Made by a program: the position numbers and the translations under genes. From Paenibacillus pectinilyticus (lineage in GTDB: Bacteria; Bacillota; Bacilli; Paenibacillales; NBRC-103111), in the NCBI RefSeq assembly GCF_001700435.1, contig NZ_LYPC01000014.1:62001-126000 (forward strand): a stretch of DNA of 64,000 nt, read 5' to 3'. Below the pieces are notes generated by a model that worked only from the letters and a program-made list of their open reading frames with translations, searched no databases and was not told the DNA's origin. How positions within the stretch are numbered: the first letter of the stretch is position 1; each line of letters opens with the position of its first letter. This document shows positions 25,768-36,335 of this stretch, piece by piece.

Positions 25768-26379
25768 TTAAGCAATCATGCCCAATGTGAAAAAGGTCAT
25801 TAAACCGATGACAAAATGCATGCCCCACTTTTTGCGAAGGAGCTCGCGTCCACGGTGTAAGCGGGTTTTGACGGTAGTGATGGGTAAATTCATTCGCTCG
25901 CTAATTTCTTGAAGAGAGAGCTCCTCGAGATAGTAGAGCGTAATAATCCCTTTGTATTTATCCGCTAACTTATTGATTGAAGCGTGCATATGCTCTTGAA
26001 CTTCGGTTTGGAGCACCGCATGCTCAGGTGATTGATCTTGACTAGCCAGCTTACTGTAATAGCTGTAATCGTCATCTTGATCGTTCAGTTCCGCATCAAG
26101 GGATTGGACGGGTCTTTTTTTGCGCAAAAGGTCGATGGCCACATTCTTCCCGATTCGATAAATCCAAGTGGAGAAATTCTGGCTTTCATCAAAGTGGTTT
26201 AGGTTCAAATAAACGCGGATAAAGGTTTCCTGAACAATATCCTCCGAATCGGGTCGGTTATGCAGCATCCGAAAAGCAAGCTTTTGTATCTTACTGCGAT
26301 AGAGTTCGACTAACTCCACGAAAGCGTTGCGGTCGCCCCGTCTGGATAGTTGAATTAATTGAAGTTCTGCCACATTCAT
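25768..26379 (-). CDS. ECF RNA polymerase sigma factor, SigW-like, with hydrophobic C-terminal tail
   Basis: 203 aa. Region 2 (RMLHNRPDSEDIVQETFIRVY, FSTWIYRIGKNVAIDLLRKK) and region 4 (LEELSLQEISERMNLPITTVKTRLHRGRELLRKKW) are clear and resemble B. subtilis SigW. After region 4 it adds a strongly hydrophobic segment of about 16 residues (HFVIGLMTFFTLGMIA) that could be a membrane anchor. No zinc anti-sigma gene lies next to it: its 3' neighbour is safA on the other strand, its 5' neighbour is a 54-codon membrane-type small gene. GGAGGGAAACATC precedes ATG 26379. The 211-nt gap upstream shows no other gene. Confidence 0.88.
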   Translation of the reverse strand: MNVAELQLIQLSRRGDRNAFVELVELYRSKIQKLAFRMLHNRPDSEDIVQETFIRVYLNLNHFDESQNFSTWIYRIGKNVAIDLLRKKRPVQSLDAELNDQDDDYSYYSKLASQDQSPEHAVLQTEVQEHMHASINKLADKYKGIITLYYLEELSLQEISERMNLPITTVKTRLHRGRELLRKKWGMHFVIGLMTFFTLGMIA

Positions 26380-26590
26380 GATGTTTCCCTCCTTAGAGTT
26401 GTCGTATAGAAAACGGTGCGAAGAAGCTATCGCAATTGCCTATTACATATATATCGTCAATCATGCATGCCTATGAGCAATTTTCTTCTATCTTTGACTA
26501 TATCATTTCTGTGGCTACAGTCAAATTCAATTGTGTACGAGTGCTTATTTTTAACCATTTGTTACCGGAATCATGGAGGTTTGGTGACGA

Positions 26591-26755
26591 TTAAGAATGC
26601 GGACTTGGATTAGTATGGGAAACACTGGTTTTATTGGAAATAGAAGGAATGTTATCATTCTTATGCGTTTCGTTCCACAGAGCAACACTTCCCCAAAATA
26701 AGATGACACCGATCATAAGGAGTGTTGTTCGTTTAATAGGTTTTCTACCGTTCAT
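26591..26755 (-). CDS. Small membrane protein, 54 aa, unrecognised
   Basis: An open frame of 54 codons plus TAA on the minus strand. It starts MNGRKPIKRTTLLMIGVILF, i.e. basic N-terminus followed by one hydrophobic helix (about 11-27), then a polar Ser/Asn/His-rich tail. A moderate site GGTGAAAG lies 7-12 nt before ATG 26755. It lies upstream of the ECF sigma gene in the same direction and diverges from bofC. I know no family for it; a role as partner or anti-sigma-like regulator of the sigma factor is speculation. Confidence 0.5.
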   Translation of the reverse strand: MNGRKPIKRTTLLMIGVILFWGSVALWNETHKNDNIPSISNKTSVSHTNPSPHS

Positions 26756-26872
26756 GGTTTGCTTTCACCATCCGTTTAGATTGGTTTAATTCTCTTGTCT
26801 ACTATGGTAAATGATGTATAGTGCTTCATGCAAATGGAAACAATACGGAAAAAACAAGAAGAAGGGGATTTC

Positions 26873-27556
26873 GTGAATGTACTTTGGTTCTTGAAGCAAT
26901 TGAAAAAAAGGCTACGCTGGAAGCGCAGTTGGTTGACCCTTGGTATGTTCGTTTTGGTTGGTACAGTTACTTGGTTAGTATATGCAACAAACGGCTTACT
27001 AGGTGATCAAGACCCGCAAACTCCCAAAGGCGCCGTCCGTGCGACACTCGCTGGTTTAAAGCCGGACTCTGATAACCGTCTTCAGGAAGCGACTAAACTG
27101 TTGCAAGGCATCACAGATCGCAGAGAAAGCTATTTGCTCAAGTCCTATGTGTGTGGTGAAGAACGCAGTTCCTTGGGATTACATTCGTCACAAGAGTTAA
27201 TTTCCCTGCAAAAGCAACATCCTAACTGGCAACTTACGATCCAGGCATCTTCTGGTGACGTTACTTTTAAAGAAAATATTGAAGACTTATCACCTGAATG
27301 TAAGGAAAAGGCGGTATTCGGTATTGATGGCAGCAGCAATTTATCGTTATTCAATGGTACACCTGCTAATAATCAGATCATTCGAACCTTTTTCCAATTA
27401 AATATTGAGCAATTAGAAAGCAGTTTACCTCGAGAAACGGTCGACCAGCTGCATGAAGGAATCCGAGTCTCCGACATAGCGGAGTATAATAGCGTATTAT
27501 CTACATTCAGCGATTATGCCATAGAAGTGACTGAGGGTGCAATGTCAAGTCGATGA
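26873..27556 (+). CDS. bofC: BofC-like intercompartmental signalling factor
   Basis: 227 aa: short basic N-terminus, one membrane helix or signal anchor (about 20-38), then an external part with YVCGEE, EDLSPECKEKAVFGI and a C-terminal RTFFQLNIEQLESSL region like B. subtilis BofC, a forespore protein that restrains the SpoIVB protease and so delays pro-sigma-K activation. Place before ruvAB also fits. The frame is open from ATG 26828, which has no ribosome site; GTG 26873 has GAAGGGG at a good spacing and is preferred. A terminator follows. Confidence 0.8.
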   Translation: MNVLWFLKQLKKRLRWKRSWLTLGMFVLVGTVTWLVYATNGLLGDQDPQTPKGAVRATLAGLKPDSDNRLQEATKLLQGITDRRESYLLKSYVCGEERSSLGLHSSQELISLQKQHPNWQLTIQASSGDVTFKENIEDLSPECKEKAVFGIDGSSNLSLFNGTPANNQIIRTFFQLNIEQLESSLPRETVDQLHEGIRVSDIAEYNSVLSTFSDYAIEVTEGAMSSR

Positions 27557-27580
27557 ACAAATAGCATAGATTGGAAATGG

Positions 27581-27624
27581 AAAGAGATAGCTTCGGGAAT
27601 TCCCGAGTCTATCTCTTTTTTTTT
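27581..27624 (+). terminator. Rho-independent terminator after bofC
   Basis: AAAGAGATAG pairs with CTATCTCTTT enclosing an inner CGGG/CCCG stem, followed by a long T run. Confidence 0.92.
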
Positions 27625-27629
27625 ATTTC

Positions 27630-27638
27630 TGCTATAAT
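27630..27638 (+). promoter_or_regulatory. Extended -10 promoter of the ruvCAB operon
   Basis: TGCTATAAT is an extended -10 box 49 nt before ruvC; no good -35 is visible, as is common for this type. Confidence 0.55.
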
Positions 27639-27686
27639 TGAAATGACTACATATGTTCGCCTTTTAAGAGATAGGAGAGAAATTCT

Positions 27687-28190
27687 TTGCGTATTCTAGG
27701 GATAGATCCGGGGATCGCGATCGTTGGCTTTGGCTTTATTGATAAAATCGGCAGTAAGCTAGTTCCAGTACAGTACGGTTCGATTCAGACGGAAGCACAT
27801 ACGGATCCAGGCATCCGATTGAAAGATGTCTATGACGCTACAGTTCAATTGATAGAGAAGTATAAACCAGACGTGATGTCTATTGAGAAATTATTTTTTA
27901 ATCGTAACGTAACAACGGCGTTTACAGTTGGTCAAGCGCGGGGTGTCATGATCCTAGCGGGCGTGCAGGCTGGCTTGCCAGTTGCTGAATATACGCCGCT
28001 TCAGGTTAAACAAGCGGTTGTTGGCTATGGCAAGGCAGAGAAGAAGCAGGTGCAGGAAATGGTCAAAATTTTGTTAAAGCTGACGCAAGTGCCGAAGCCG
28101 GATGATGTCGCTGATGCGTTAGCCATCGCAATTTGCCATGCCCATTCCTCTTCCCTTCAATCTAGAATAAATGAGGTCAGGAAACGATGA
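27687..28190 (+). CDS. ruvC: Crossover junction endodeoxyribonuclease RuvC
   Basis: 167 aa. RILGIDPG with catalytic D7, SIEKLFF with E67 and the acidic PDDVADALAIAICH near 138-151 give the RNase H-like active site. RuvC resolves Holliday junctions with RuvAB. B. subtilis lacks ruvC and uses RecU. Start is TTG 27687 with AGGAGAG upstream; no ATG nearby gives the conserved N-terminus. Its stop overlaps the ruvA start (ATGA). Confidence 0.95.
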   Translation: MRILGIDPGIAIVGFGFIDKIGSKLVPVQYGSIQTEAHTDPGIRLKDVYDATVQLIEKYKPDVMSIEKLFFNRNVTTAFTVGQARGVMILAGVQAGLPVAEYTPLQVKQAVVGYGKAEKKQVQEMVKILLKLTQVPKPDDVADALAIAICHAHSSSLQSRINEVRKR

Positions 28191-28816
28191 TAGATTTCTT
28201 ACGCGGTAAGGTGGCCCTACGAGAAAGTGATTATGCAGTCCTTGATGTGAATGGCGTTGGTTATCGTGTATTCTGCCCGAATCCTTACGCGCTTTCACAT
28301 ATGGAAAATGAAGACGTCACGCTATTCATTCATTATCATGTGCGCGAGGACGCGCATCTTCTTTTTGGTTTCATGACACGGGATGAGCAGGCATTGTTCC
28401 GTTTATTACTAGAAGTGAGCGGCATCGGACCTAAAGTAGCACTAGGTATTCTGGCAGCAGGCGGTCGACCGGAAGCGGTTATTTTGGCCATAAGTCAAGA
28501 GAATCTAGCGTTTCTTACGAAGCTTCCAGGTATCGGGAAGAAGACAGCGCAGCGTATTGTCCTAGATTTGAAAGATAAGCTTGGTTCTGTAAGCTTCTCC
28601 AGTCCAGAAGCAGCGGTCGCTTTAAGCGTTGTTGGTTCGGCGCAATTAACCGAAGGCGGCTTGCCATGGAGCGAGGCGAAGGAAGCCTTGATGACATTAG
28701 GCTACACAGAGGCAGAGGTTGATCGCGCATGGCTGCAAGTGAAGCCCAAAGCACAGCCGTCGGATTCGGTTGATGTGCTAGTGAAACTTGCCCTGCAAGC
28801 GCTATTCACGATGTAG
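28187..28816 (+). CDS. ruvA: Holliday junction branch migration protein RuvA
   Basis: 209 aa: N-terminal OB fold (MIDFLRGKVALRESDYAVLDVNGVGYRV), tandem HhH domain (EVSGIGPKVALGIL, LPGIGKKTAQRIVLDLKDK) and the C-terminal RuvB-binding domain (WSEAKEALMTLGYTEAEV). It holds the four-way junction while RuvB pumps. Overlaps ruvC by 4 nt. Confidence 0.96.
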   Translation: MIDFLRGKVALRESDYAVLDVNGVGYRVFCPNPYALSHMENEDVTLFIHYHVREDAHLLFGFMTRDEQALFRLLLEVSGIGPKVALGILAAGGRPEAVILAISQENLAFLTKLPGIGKKTAQRIVLDLKDKLGSVSFSSPEAAVALSVVGSAQLTEGGLPWSEAKEALMTLGYTEAEVDRAWLQVKPKAQPSDSVDVLVKLALQALFTM

Positions 28817-28848
28817 AAACAATGAACGTGCAAATTTAGGAGGACACC

Positions 28849-29856
28849 ATGGACAATGACCGAATCATATCGGCTAATTTTATGATGGAGGACAACGTGG
28901 TCGAGTATAGCCTGCGTCCTCGCTATTTGGCTGAATATATCGGCCAGAAGCAGGCGAAGGAGAACCTCAAAATCTATATCGAAGCTGCGAAGCAGCGAAA
29001 AGAAGCATTAGATCATGTGCTCCTATATGGGCCGCCTGGACTTGGGAAAACAACACTCTCCAACATCATCGCCAACGAGCTTGGTGTGAATATTCGAACC
29101 ACCTCAGGCCCTGCTATCGAGCGGCCTGGTGATCTCGCGGCCATCCTGACAAATCTGCAGGAAGGTGACGTGCTCTTCATCGACGAGATTCACCGCCTCC
29201 ACCGTACGGTGGAAGAGGTGCTGTATCCGGCGATGGAGGATTTTGCCCTTGATATTATTATCGGCAAGGGGCCAAGTGCACGCTCCGTGCGCCTCGACCT
29301 GCCGGCCTTCACGTTGATCGGCGCAACGACGCGTGTTGGGCTGCTTTCAGCGCCACTGCGTGACCGTTTCGGTGTCGTGAGTCGATTGGAATTTTATACA
29401 ATCGACGAGCTCAGCTACATCGTTAGCCGTACGGCTGATATCCTGCAAGTCAGCATCGTCGGAGAGGCTGCGCGTGAGATCGGCATGCGATCACGGGGAA
29501 CTCCGCGTATTGCGAACCGCTTGCTGAAGCGGGTGCGTGACTTTGCCCAAGTGAGAGGCGATGGCGTGATCACGATGGAGCTAGCCAGAGAGTCGCTAAG
29601 GCTTCTGCAAGTGGATGACCTCGGACTGGATGAAATCGATCATAAGATGCTGCGTGCGATTATTCAAAGCTTCCAAGGAGGCCCTGTTGGCCTCGAGACG
29701 ATCGCGGCTACGATTGGTGAAGAAAGCCAAACGATAGAAGACGTGTATGAGCCGTATTTATTGCAAATCGGCTTCATGCAGCGTACGCCAAGAGGGCGTA
29801 CCGTGACACCACAGGCCTATCATCACCTTGGTTTACCTGTTCCAGAACAGCGTTGA
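28849..29856 (+). CDS. ruvB: Holliday junction helicase RuvB
   Basis: 335 aa AAA+ motor. Walker [10 protein letters not shown] at 61-69, Walker B LFIDEIHR, sensor [17 protein letters not shown], and the C-terminal winged helix ([10 protein letters not shown]). It drives branch migration on RuvA. TTTAGGAGGACACC precedes ATG 28849. The middle of the gene is richer in G+C than its neighbours. Confidence 0.97.
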   Translation: MDNDRIISANFMMEDNVVEYSLRPRYLAEYIGQKQAKENLKIYIEAAKQRKEALDHVLLYGPPGLGKTTLSNIIANELGVNIRTTSGPAIERPGDLAAILTNLQEGDVLFIDEIHRLHRTVEEVLYPAMEDFALDIIIGKGPSARSVRLDLPAFTLIGATTRVGLLSAPLRDRFGVVSRLEFYTIDELSYIVSRTADILQVSIVGEAAREIGMRSRGTPRIANRLLKRVRDFAQVRGDGVITMELARESLRLLQVDDLGLDEIDHKMLRAIIQSFQGGPVGLETIAATIGEESQTIEDVYEPYLLQIGFMQRTPRGRTVTPQAYHHLGLPVPEQR

Positions 29857-29897
29857 GCCCTCAGGAAGATTGCGATCAGAACGTATGAGTAACATGA

Positions 29898-29937
29898 GAA
29901 GCTTTTGCCTCTGCTGAAAGGCGGGCAAGGGCTTTTT
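29898..29937 (+). terminator. Rho-independent terminator after ruvB
   Basis: AGAAGCTTTTGCC pairs with GGGCAAGGGCTTTTT (some G-U pairs), followed by T residues and a second T run at 29942-29948. Confidence 0.75.
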
Positions 29938-30038
29938 AGTCTTTTTTTGTCATTTTATCTGCAAGTCTACAAAACTTCTTCCTCCTACTAGCGTCTACAC
30001 TACTAGATGAGTTGAGAAAGAAAGGAAACGATACCTTC

Positions 30039-32240
30039 ATGCATGGGAGACATAAGCTTACAACCCCAAGACGAATCGCCATTATCGCGGCGGCCGCATT
30101 AACCTTTGGTTCTTTTTCCTACATAGGTGGTTCAAGCGCAAGCGTTAACGCAGCGGGGATCAAACATTTAGATCAAATTCGTGTTGCACTCGTGATCAAT
30201 GCTGCGAAATATAAGAAAGTAGAACCGCTAGTTTCGTTAACATCCCCAGGAGGTTTTGACATCGGCGTTCGCAGTTCGGTGAGTGCCGAGGTGAAGCCTT
30301 GGGCTTCGATTGCAGATACGACGATCCGAATGTCGCTAGATCAGTTCAGTACGATGATGCTGGAAACGACGGATTTTGCAGCAGCGAAAGCTTTAAATGC
30401 GAAACTCGCGGTTATGCCAGAAGACAGCTACGTGTTAAGTCGTACGAAAATGGGAAAACCAGTGTACCAAGTGTACTACGGCAGCCTGCCTACAAAGACC
30501 GAAGCCGACAATGCGGCAGCGCAAGCCTTGAAGGACCCAACAGTAGCCGCACTGACGAAATCAGGCACACCTACAGGCACGGGACCGCTCCATTTGAGTG
30601 CAGGCGCATTCGCATCTGAGGCGGCAGCTGGGCAGCAGCTCGCGGTTTACACACAAGCTGGCATCAGCGCTGATATCGTTTTACAGGCAGACAACACAGG
30701 TTTGGTTAGTTACGGTGTTTGGGTTGGGAATGAAGCCACAGACGTCAAACTGGAGGCTGTGAAGCAGGCTGCACTGAAAGCAGTGCCTAACACGCCGCTG
30801 CAGGCTGCGAATACGAAGTCTCCTTACCTTATACGCAGATCGGATGTAACCGCCGCTAACAGCCCTACAGCGTCTATAACGCATTACACAACAGCCACAG
30901 GCGACCAGAAAACAATGGTTCAGCCGAAGAAAATGGGCATAGCTGTGAAGGAGAACGCAGAACGCAAATACCGCGGCAACATGGAAGTCAGCACCTACCA
31001 TGATCGATTAGCTTTGGTGAACGAAGTGCCGATGGAACAGTATTTATATGGTGTCCTTGGTTCGGAATTGAGCTCATTGTGGCCTGCGGAAGCACTCAAA
31101 GCTCAAGCGGTTGCAGCGCGTACCTTTGCGATCGTTCAGGGAAATAAATATGAGATTGCCCAAGTGACGGATACGACGCTCGATCAGGCTTACTTTGGCT
31201 TGGATAAAGAGTTTACAGCGGGGAATCTAGCTGTCGATGCGACGAAAGACGAAGTCATTTCCGATAAACGCGGTAATTTGATTACACCTGTATTTGCTTC
31301 AAATGCTGGAGGACAGACCGCCGATTCAACGGAAGTATGGGGAAATGCAGTTGACTATTTACGAAGTGTTGCAAGCCCAGACCAAGGTGCTGAACAAGGG
31401 AAAGCCATCTGGTATCAGATCCAATTAAGTGATGGCCGAATCGGTTTTGTACATAGTATGTATGTGAAAGATACGACTCAGAAGGACGCATCAGGAAAGT
31501 CTTATTTCGAAGCAACGGAGTCCGATGTGAATGTCCGGCTGGCACCTTATGTAGATAATACTGCGAATCCTTCGATTGCTAAGCTAGCCATGAAGGAGAA
31601 AGTCTTGGTAGTTGGTCAAGAGAGAGAATCGAATGCGTATTCATGGATTAGAGGCCCTTATACCTTAAATGATATGAAGAGCAAGCTAGCAGCTGCAAAT
31701 ATCAGCATTAATGGCGAATTGACATCGCTGGAGGTTTCCAAACGAGGGCCATCTGGCCGAGTGATCGAGTTGAAAGCAAACGGGGTTGCCGTGAATGTAC
31801 CGTACCCGGATGCGCTTAGATCTGCCCTTGGCGGGCTGCCGAGTACGCTGTTTGAAATAGAGGGAGCTGGCAGTTATACTGGTACTAGCCCATCTGTTCC
31901 TAACCTAGCGTTGTTGACCAGCAGCGGTGTGGTTTCTAGCAGTTCCACCACAGATAGCTTCTACGTGTTGTCAGGCAAACAAACGCAGCCGACCGCGGTG
32001 AAGAAATCCGATGTGATGACCATCAGTGCCTCTGGTATTAGCAAGCCTCAGACTTCATCTACAGGGAGTTCAGGAAGTTCAGGTGCTGCTCCCAAGGGTA
32101 CAATCATTATCCGGGGGAAAGGCAACGGCCATGGATTGGGGATGTCCCAGTGGGGGGCAAAAGGATTTGCGGAGCAAGGTTATGATTATAAAAAAATACT
32201 TCAGACGTACTACACTGGAGTCAATATAACGAAGGAATGA
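30039..32240 (+). CDS. SpoIID/LytB-domain protein with embedded SH3-like insert
   Basis: 733 aa. An N-terminal membrane helix or signal (about 8-38) is followed by a SPOR-like stretch (KPVYQVYYGSLPTKTEADN, near 140-160), a first SpoIID segment (about 310-445: NEVPMEQYLYGVLGSE, QAVAARTFAI, NAGGQTADSTE), an inserted SH3-like portion (about 456-560), and a final SpoIID motif GKGNGHGLGMSQWGAKGFA (near 694). SpoIID proteins are lytic transglycosylases of engulfment; B. subtilis LytB-type relatives act on vegetative walls. Position between ruvB and queA recurs in Paenibacillus. TTG 30012 is an alternative start; ATG 30039 follows AAAGGAAAC at a slightly long spacing. Confidence 0.85.
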   Translation: MHGRHKLTTPRRIAIIAAAALTFGSFSYIGGSSASVNAAGIKHLDQIRVALVINAAKYKKVEPLVSLTSPGGFDIGVRSSVSAEVKPWASIADTTIRMSLDQFSTMMLETTDFAAAKALNAKLAVMPEDSYVLSRTKMGKPVYQVYYGSLPTKTEADNAAAQALKDPTVAALTKSGTPTGTGPLHLSAGAFASEAAAGQQLAVYTQAGISADIVLQADNTGLVSYGVWVGNEATDVKLEAVKQAALKAVPNTPLQAANTKSPYLIRRSDVTAANSPTASITHYTTATGDQKTMVQPKKMGIAVKENAERKYRGNMEVSTYHDRLALVNEVPMEQYLYGVLGSELSSLWPAEALKAQAVAARTFAIVQGNKYEIAQVTDTTLDQAYFGLDKEFTAGNLAVDATKDEVISDKRGNLITPVFASNAGGQTADSTEVWGNAVDYLRSVASPDQGAEQGKAIWYQIQLSDGRIGFVHSMYVKDTTQKDASGKSYFEATESDVNVRLAPYVDNTANPSIAKLAMKEKVLVVGQERESNAYSWIRGPYTLNDMKSKLAAANISINGELTSLEVSKRGPSGRVIELKANGVAVNVPYPDALRSALGGLPSTLFEIEGAGSYTGTSPSVPNLALLTSSGVVSSSSTTDSFYVLSGKQTQPTAVKKSDVMTISASGISKPQTSSTGSSGSSGAAPKGTIIIRGKGNGHGLGMSQWGAKGFAEQGYDYKKILQTYYTGVNITKE

Positions 32241-32249
32241 AGACATAAC

Positions 32250-33329
32250 ATGGAAGTACAAGCATTTGATTTTGACTTACCGGAATCATTGATCGCTCAG
32301 ACGCCGCTGCTAGATCGCACGGCGTCTAGATTACTTACGTTGAATAAAGAAACAGGACAGACGGCACATCGCACATTCGAGGATCTGATTACCTATTTAG
32401 AAGCCGGGGATTTACTCGTGATGAATGATACACGAGTCATTCCAGCACGGCTTTTTGGTATGAAGAAAGACACAGGCGCTAAAGTGGAATTATTACTGTT
32501 GAAACCACTTGGCGAGGATCGATGGGAAGCGCTGGTCAAGCCAGGCAAGCGCATGCAGCTTGGCGCAGTCGCTGTATTTGGCACATCGATGGATGAGGGA
32601 GATGAACCTCTTTTAACCGCGGAAGTGGTGGAAGTAGGAGAAATGGGCGCGCGCGTGCTGCAATTCCGATACACGGGAATTTTCAATGAGATTCTCGATC
32701 GCTTAGGGGAGATGCCGCTTCCTCCTTATATCAAGGAGCAGTTATCGGAGCGGGAACGATATCAAACCGTCTATGCAAAGCATGAAGGATCATCTGCCGC
32801 GCCTACGGCTGGTTTGCATTTTACGGAAGCGTATTTGGATAAGCTTCAAGCCAAGGGCATTCGACTTGCGTTCGTTACACTTCACGTCGGATTGGGAACG
32901 TTTCGGCCTGTGTCCGTTGATAAGATTGAAGATCACCAAATGCATGCCGAGTTCTACATCTTGTCCGAGGAAACAGCGGCCATGATTAATGAAACGAAAG
33001 CAGCGGGCAAGCGCGTTATCGCGGTCGGAACCACATCGGCGCGTACCTTGGAAACAGCCGCAGGATTAGCTCGTGAGCAGCAAAGCCCAGAAGAGGGGAT
33101 GCCTCTTATCATCCAGCCTTCGCAAGGATGGACGTCTATTTTTATATATCCAGGGTACACGTTTGGCGTCGTAGATGTTCTGTTAACCAACTTTCATCTA
33201 CCGAAATCGACCTTACTCATGCTGATTAGTGCTTTAGCTGGAAAAGCGAATGTGATGAAGGCTTACGAAGAGGCAGTGAAAGAGGAGTATCGGTTTTTCA
33301 GTTTTGGCGATGCGATGTTGATTTATTAG
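32250..33329 (+). CDS. queA: S-adenosylmethionine:tRNA ribosyltransferase-isomerase
   Basis: 359 aa. N-terminal [37 protein letters not shown] and the C-terminal [16 protein letters not shown] are QueA hallmarks. QueA builds epoxyqueuosine on the wobble base of tRNAs with GUN anticodons, the step after Tgt. It starts 9 nt after the SpoIID gene and is followed by tgt. Confidence 0.97.
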   Translation: MEVQAFDFDLPESLIAQTPLLDRTASRLLTLNKETGQTAHRTFEDLITYLEAGDLLVMNDTRVIPARLFGMKKDTGAKVELLLLKPLGEDRWEALVKPGKRMQLGAVAVFGTSMDEGDEPLLTAEVVEVGEMGARVLQFRYTGIFNEILDRLGEMPLPPYIKEQLSERERYQTVYAKHEGSSAAPTAGLHFTEAYLDKLQAKGIRLAFVTLHVGLGTFRPVSVDKIEDHQMHAEFYILSEETAAMINETKAAGKRVIAVGTTSARTLETAAGLAREQQSPEEGMPLIIQPSQGWTSIFIYPGYTFGVVDVLLTNFHLPKSTLLMLISALAGKANVMKAYEEAVKEEYRFFSFGDAMLIY

Positions 33330-33369
33330 ATTGCAGAAGGAACGTATGAGAATAGCAAGCTTAGAATAG

Positions 33370-34521
<1,152 letters not shown>

Positions 34522-34536
34522 GAGAGGAGGATACCT

Positions 34537-34845
34537 ATGTTTCTATTGGCTGACGATACTGCAAGTACGGGTGCAGTAGGATATTTGTATACATACGGGC
34601 CCTTAGTGCTCATGTTCGTAGTTCTCTACTTCTTACTTATTCGTCCACAGCAAAAAAGACAGAAAACACGTAGTTCCATGCTAGGTGGCTTGAAAAAAGG
34701 GGATAAGGTTGTTACTATCGGTGGATTACACGGAACGATTGTTGAAATTACGGATGACATTTGTGTGATTCGTGTCAACGATGTAACTAAATTAACATTC
34801 GATCGTTCTGCGGTAAACGCAGTTGCACAACCAGCTAAAGAGTAA
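34537..34845 (+). CDS. yajC: Preprotein translocase subunit YajC
   Basis: 102 aa: one membrane helix (about 18-38) followed by the YajC motif LIRPQQKRQKTRSSMLGGLKKGDKVVTIGG. It associates with SecDF in the translocase. AGAGAGGAGG precedes ATG 34537. It ends the queA-tgt-yajC unit; secDF lie 6 kb downstream, as in Bacillus. Confidence 0.95.
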   Translation: MFLLADDTASTGAVGYLYTYGPLVLMFVVLYFLLIRPQQKRQKTRSSMLGGLKKGDKVVTIGGLHGTIVEITDDICVIRVNDVTKLTFDRSAVNAVAQPAKE

Positions 34846-34849
34846 AACA

Positions 34850-34884
34850 AAAAAGCGAGGCCCTTTAACAGGCACTCGCTTTTT
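34850..34884. terminator. Bidirectional terminator between yajC and the PAP2 gene
   Basis: AAAAAGCGAG pairs with CTCGCTTTTT around a loop that itself has CC/GG pairing. Runs on both sides suit the two convergent genes. Confidence 0.88.
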
Positions 34885-34906
34885 GTTTGCTTATTTTGAA
34901 ATGAGA

Positions 34907-35746
34907 TTAATATTCGTTGTTCTTAACTCTCCGTTTGAGGAGCGCGCGCTCGCCGAGGACAAGGCGTCCTTCTGCAATGCGTAGTCCCATTCTTGCCGCT
35001 ACAACACCGAGTAAGAGACCGGCACACATATCAGATAACCAGTGAATCCCGAGATAGAAGATGGTGAAAATGATGAAAGCGGCGGTGCAAGGGACGAAAA
35101 TCTTCCAGAACTTGCTGCTGCTCTTCACCGCAATCACAGCCATCGATACTGAAATCGAGGTGTGTAAGCTAGGGAAGCAGTTGTCAAGACCCGATAGAGG
35201 TCGATAATCTTGCTCAAATGTTGGGAATACGTCTAAGATAAGAAGATGTACTCTTGGGTGGAAGGACCATACTTCATTCACTGGGAAGAAGAGATAGAAG
35301 GGAATGGCAACCATATAATTGAACATTAAAGCATAACAGACAGCATAGAACAATTTATAATTCTTCTGATAGGTGTAAAGCGCGATAGATGTGATCATGA
35401 CGGAAGGAAAAATAATAACATAGAAGTAACTGCACACCGCGGTAAGAATATCATTATGGAAAAAGTTTTGAATCGTGGCGACAAAGTCACCTTCAATTCC
35501 ATAAATAGAAGCAGTGAAATCGTTTCTATGTTTCATTCCTTGTTCAATCTGCATTTCCATCTTGTTGAAGAATAAGATGAGCAGCACACCAACGAAATGA
35601 ATGAGGTACTTTCTTGACGTAAAAACTTCATGAACAAAGCTATAAGCAATGGTGTGCGGGCTTTTTCGTGTAGCAATGATTACAAAAGCAAAAATAGTAA
35701 GTACAATATAGACTGTCGCATAAGTCATAGAATGAAAAGGGCTCAT
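34907..35746 (-). CDS. PAP2-superfamily membrane phosphatase/transferase
   Basis: 279 aa with about six to seven membrane helices. The PAP2 motifs 2 and 3 are visible as CFPSLHTSISVSMAV and YLGIHWLSDMCAGLLLG; the first motif is weak (around DYRPLSGLDN). The arrangement resembles the inositol phosphorylceramide synthase-like/PAP2_3 group. It should act on lipid phosphates on the outer membrane leaflet; the substrate is unknown. Start ATG 35746 has AGGGGGAACAC upstream on its strand. Confidence 0.8.
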   Translation of the reverse strand: MSPFHSMTYATVYIVLTIFAFVIIATRKSPHTIAYSFVHEVFTSRKYLIHFVGVLLILFFNKMEMQIEQGMKHRNDFTASIYGIEGDFVATIQNFFHNDILTAVCSYFYVIIFPSVMITSIALYTYQKNYKLFYAVCYALMFNYMVAIPFYLFFPVNEVWSFHPRVHLLILDVFPTFEQDYRPLSGLDNCFPSLHTSISVSMAVIAVKSSSKFWKIFVPCTAAFIIFTIFYLGIHWLSDMCAGLLLGVVAARMGLRIAEGRLVLGERALLKRRVKNNEY

Positions 35747-35843
35747 GATGTGTTCCCCCTATATATTGGAAGTTTTGTGCGGCAATAACTATGACATTAT
35801 ACCACAATCAACAGGGGGGAAGTGCAATCTTCACGGAAAAGAC

Positions 35844-36242
35844 TTATTTTTGCGTATTTACACCAAGAATGCCTCCGAGCGCCCCAGCCGCGAATAAAAT
35901 GCCAAGTAGTTGGAGGGATTGAAGATTCAACCCTGCATCAAATGCCAGAAATCCGACTAAAAAAATGAGTGCGAAATAGAAAAAGCCAACTAGTCCACCG
36001 TGATACCAGCCGCGGTTACCGGCTCTTTTACCTGAAACCCATCCTCCAATAAACAAGGAGACCGCGTGGATGATGGTTGTTATCGTGTGTAAGGAGCTTT
36101 CTTGCGCACTTGTTAGCAATAGAAACAAGGAAGTCACGACGGTTCCGATGGTCATCATAGTGAATGAATAGACGAGTCCTGAAAATAAAGGTGATGGTAT
36201 TCGAACCTGACTGACCGTTTTCATTGGGTTCACAGGCATCAT
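35844..36242 (-). CDS. TIGR04086 family membrane protein (YrzE-like)
   Basis: 132 aa with four membrane helices and the small, glycine-rich turns GGWVSGKRAGNRGWYHGG and AAGALGGILGVNTQK typical of TIGR04086. The Bacillus relative YrzE lies in the same yajC-to-secDF interval. Function unknown. Two consecutive ATG codons follow AGGAAAGG; the second, at 36239, has the better spacing. Confidence 0.8.
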   Translation of the reverse strand: MMPVNPMKTVSQVRIPSPLFSGLVYSFTMMTIGTVVTSLFLLLTSAQESSLHTITTIIHAVSLFIGGWVSGKRAGNRGWYHGGLVGFFYFALIFLVGFLAFDAGLNLQSLQLLGILFAAGALGGILGVNTQK

Positions 36243-36335
36243 TCCTTTCCTATATTCGAACGCTTCATTATCATCATTGTATGGTCAAGCACATAGAATT
36301 AGTACAAACTACGGATCGAAGGAGAGTGATTATTT

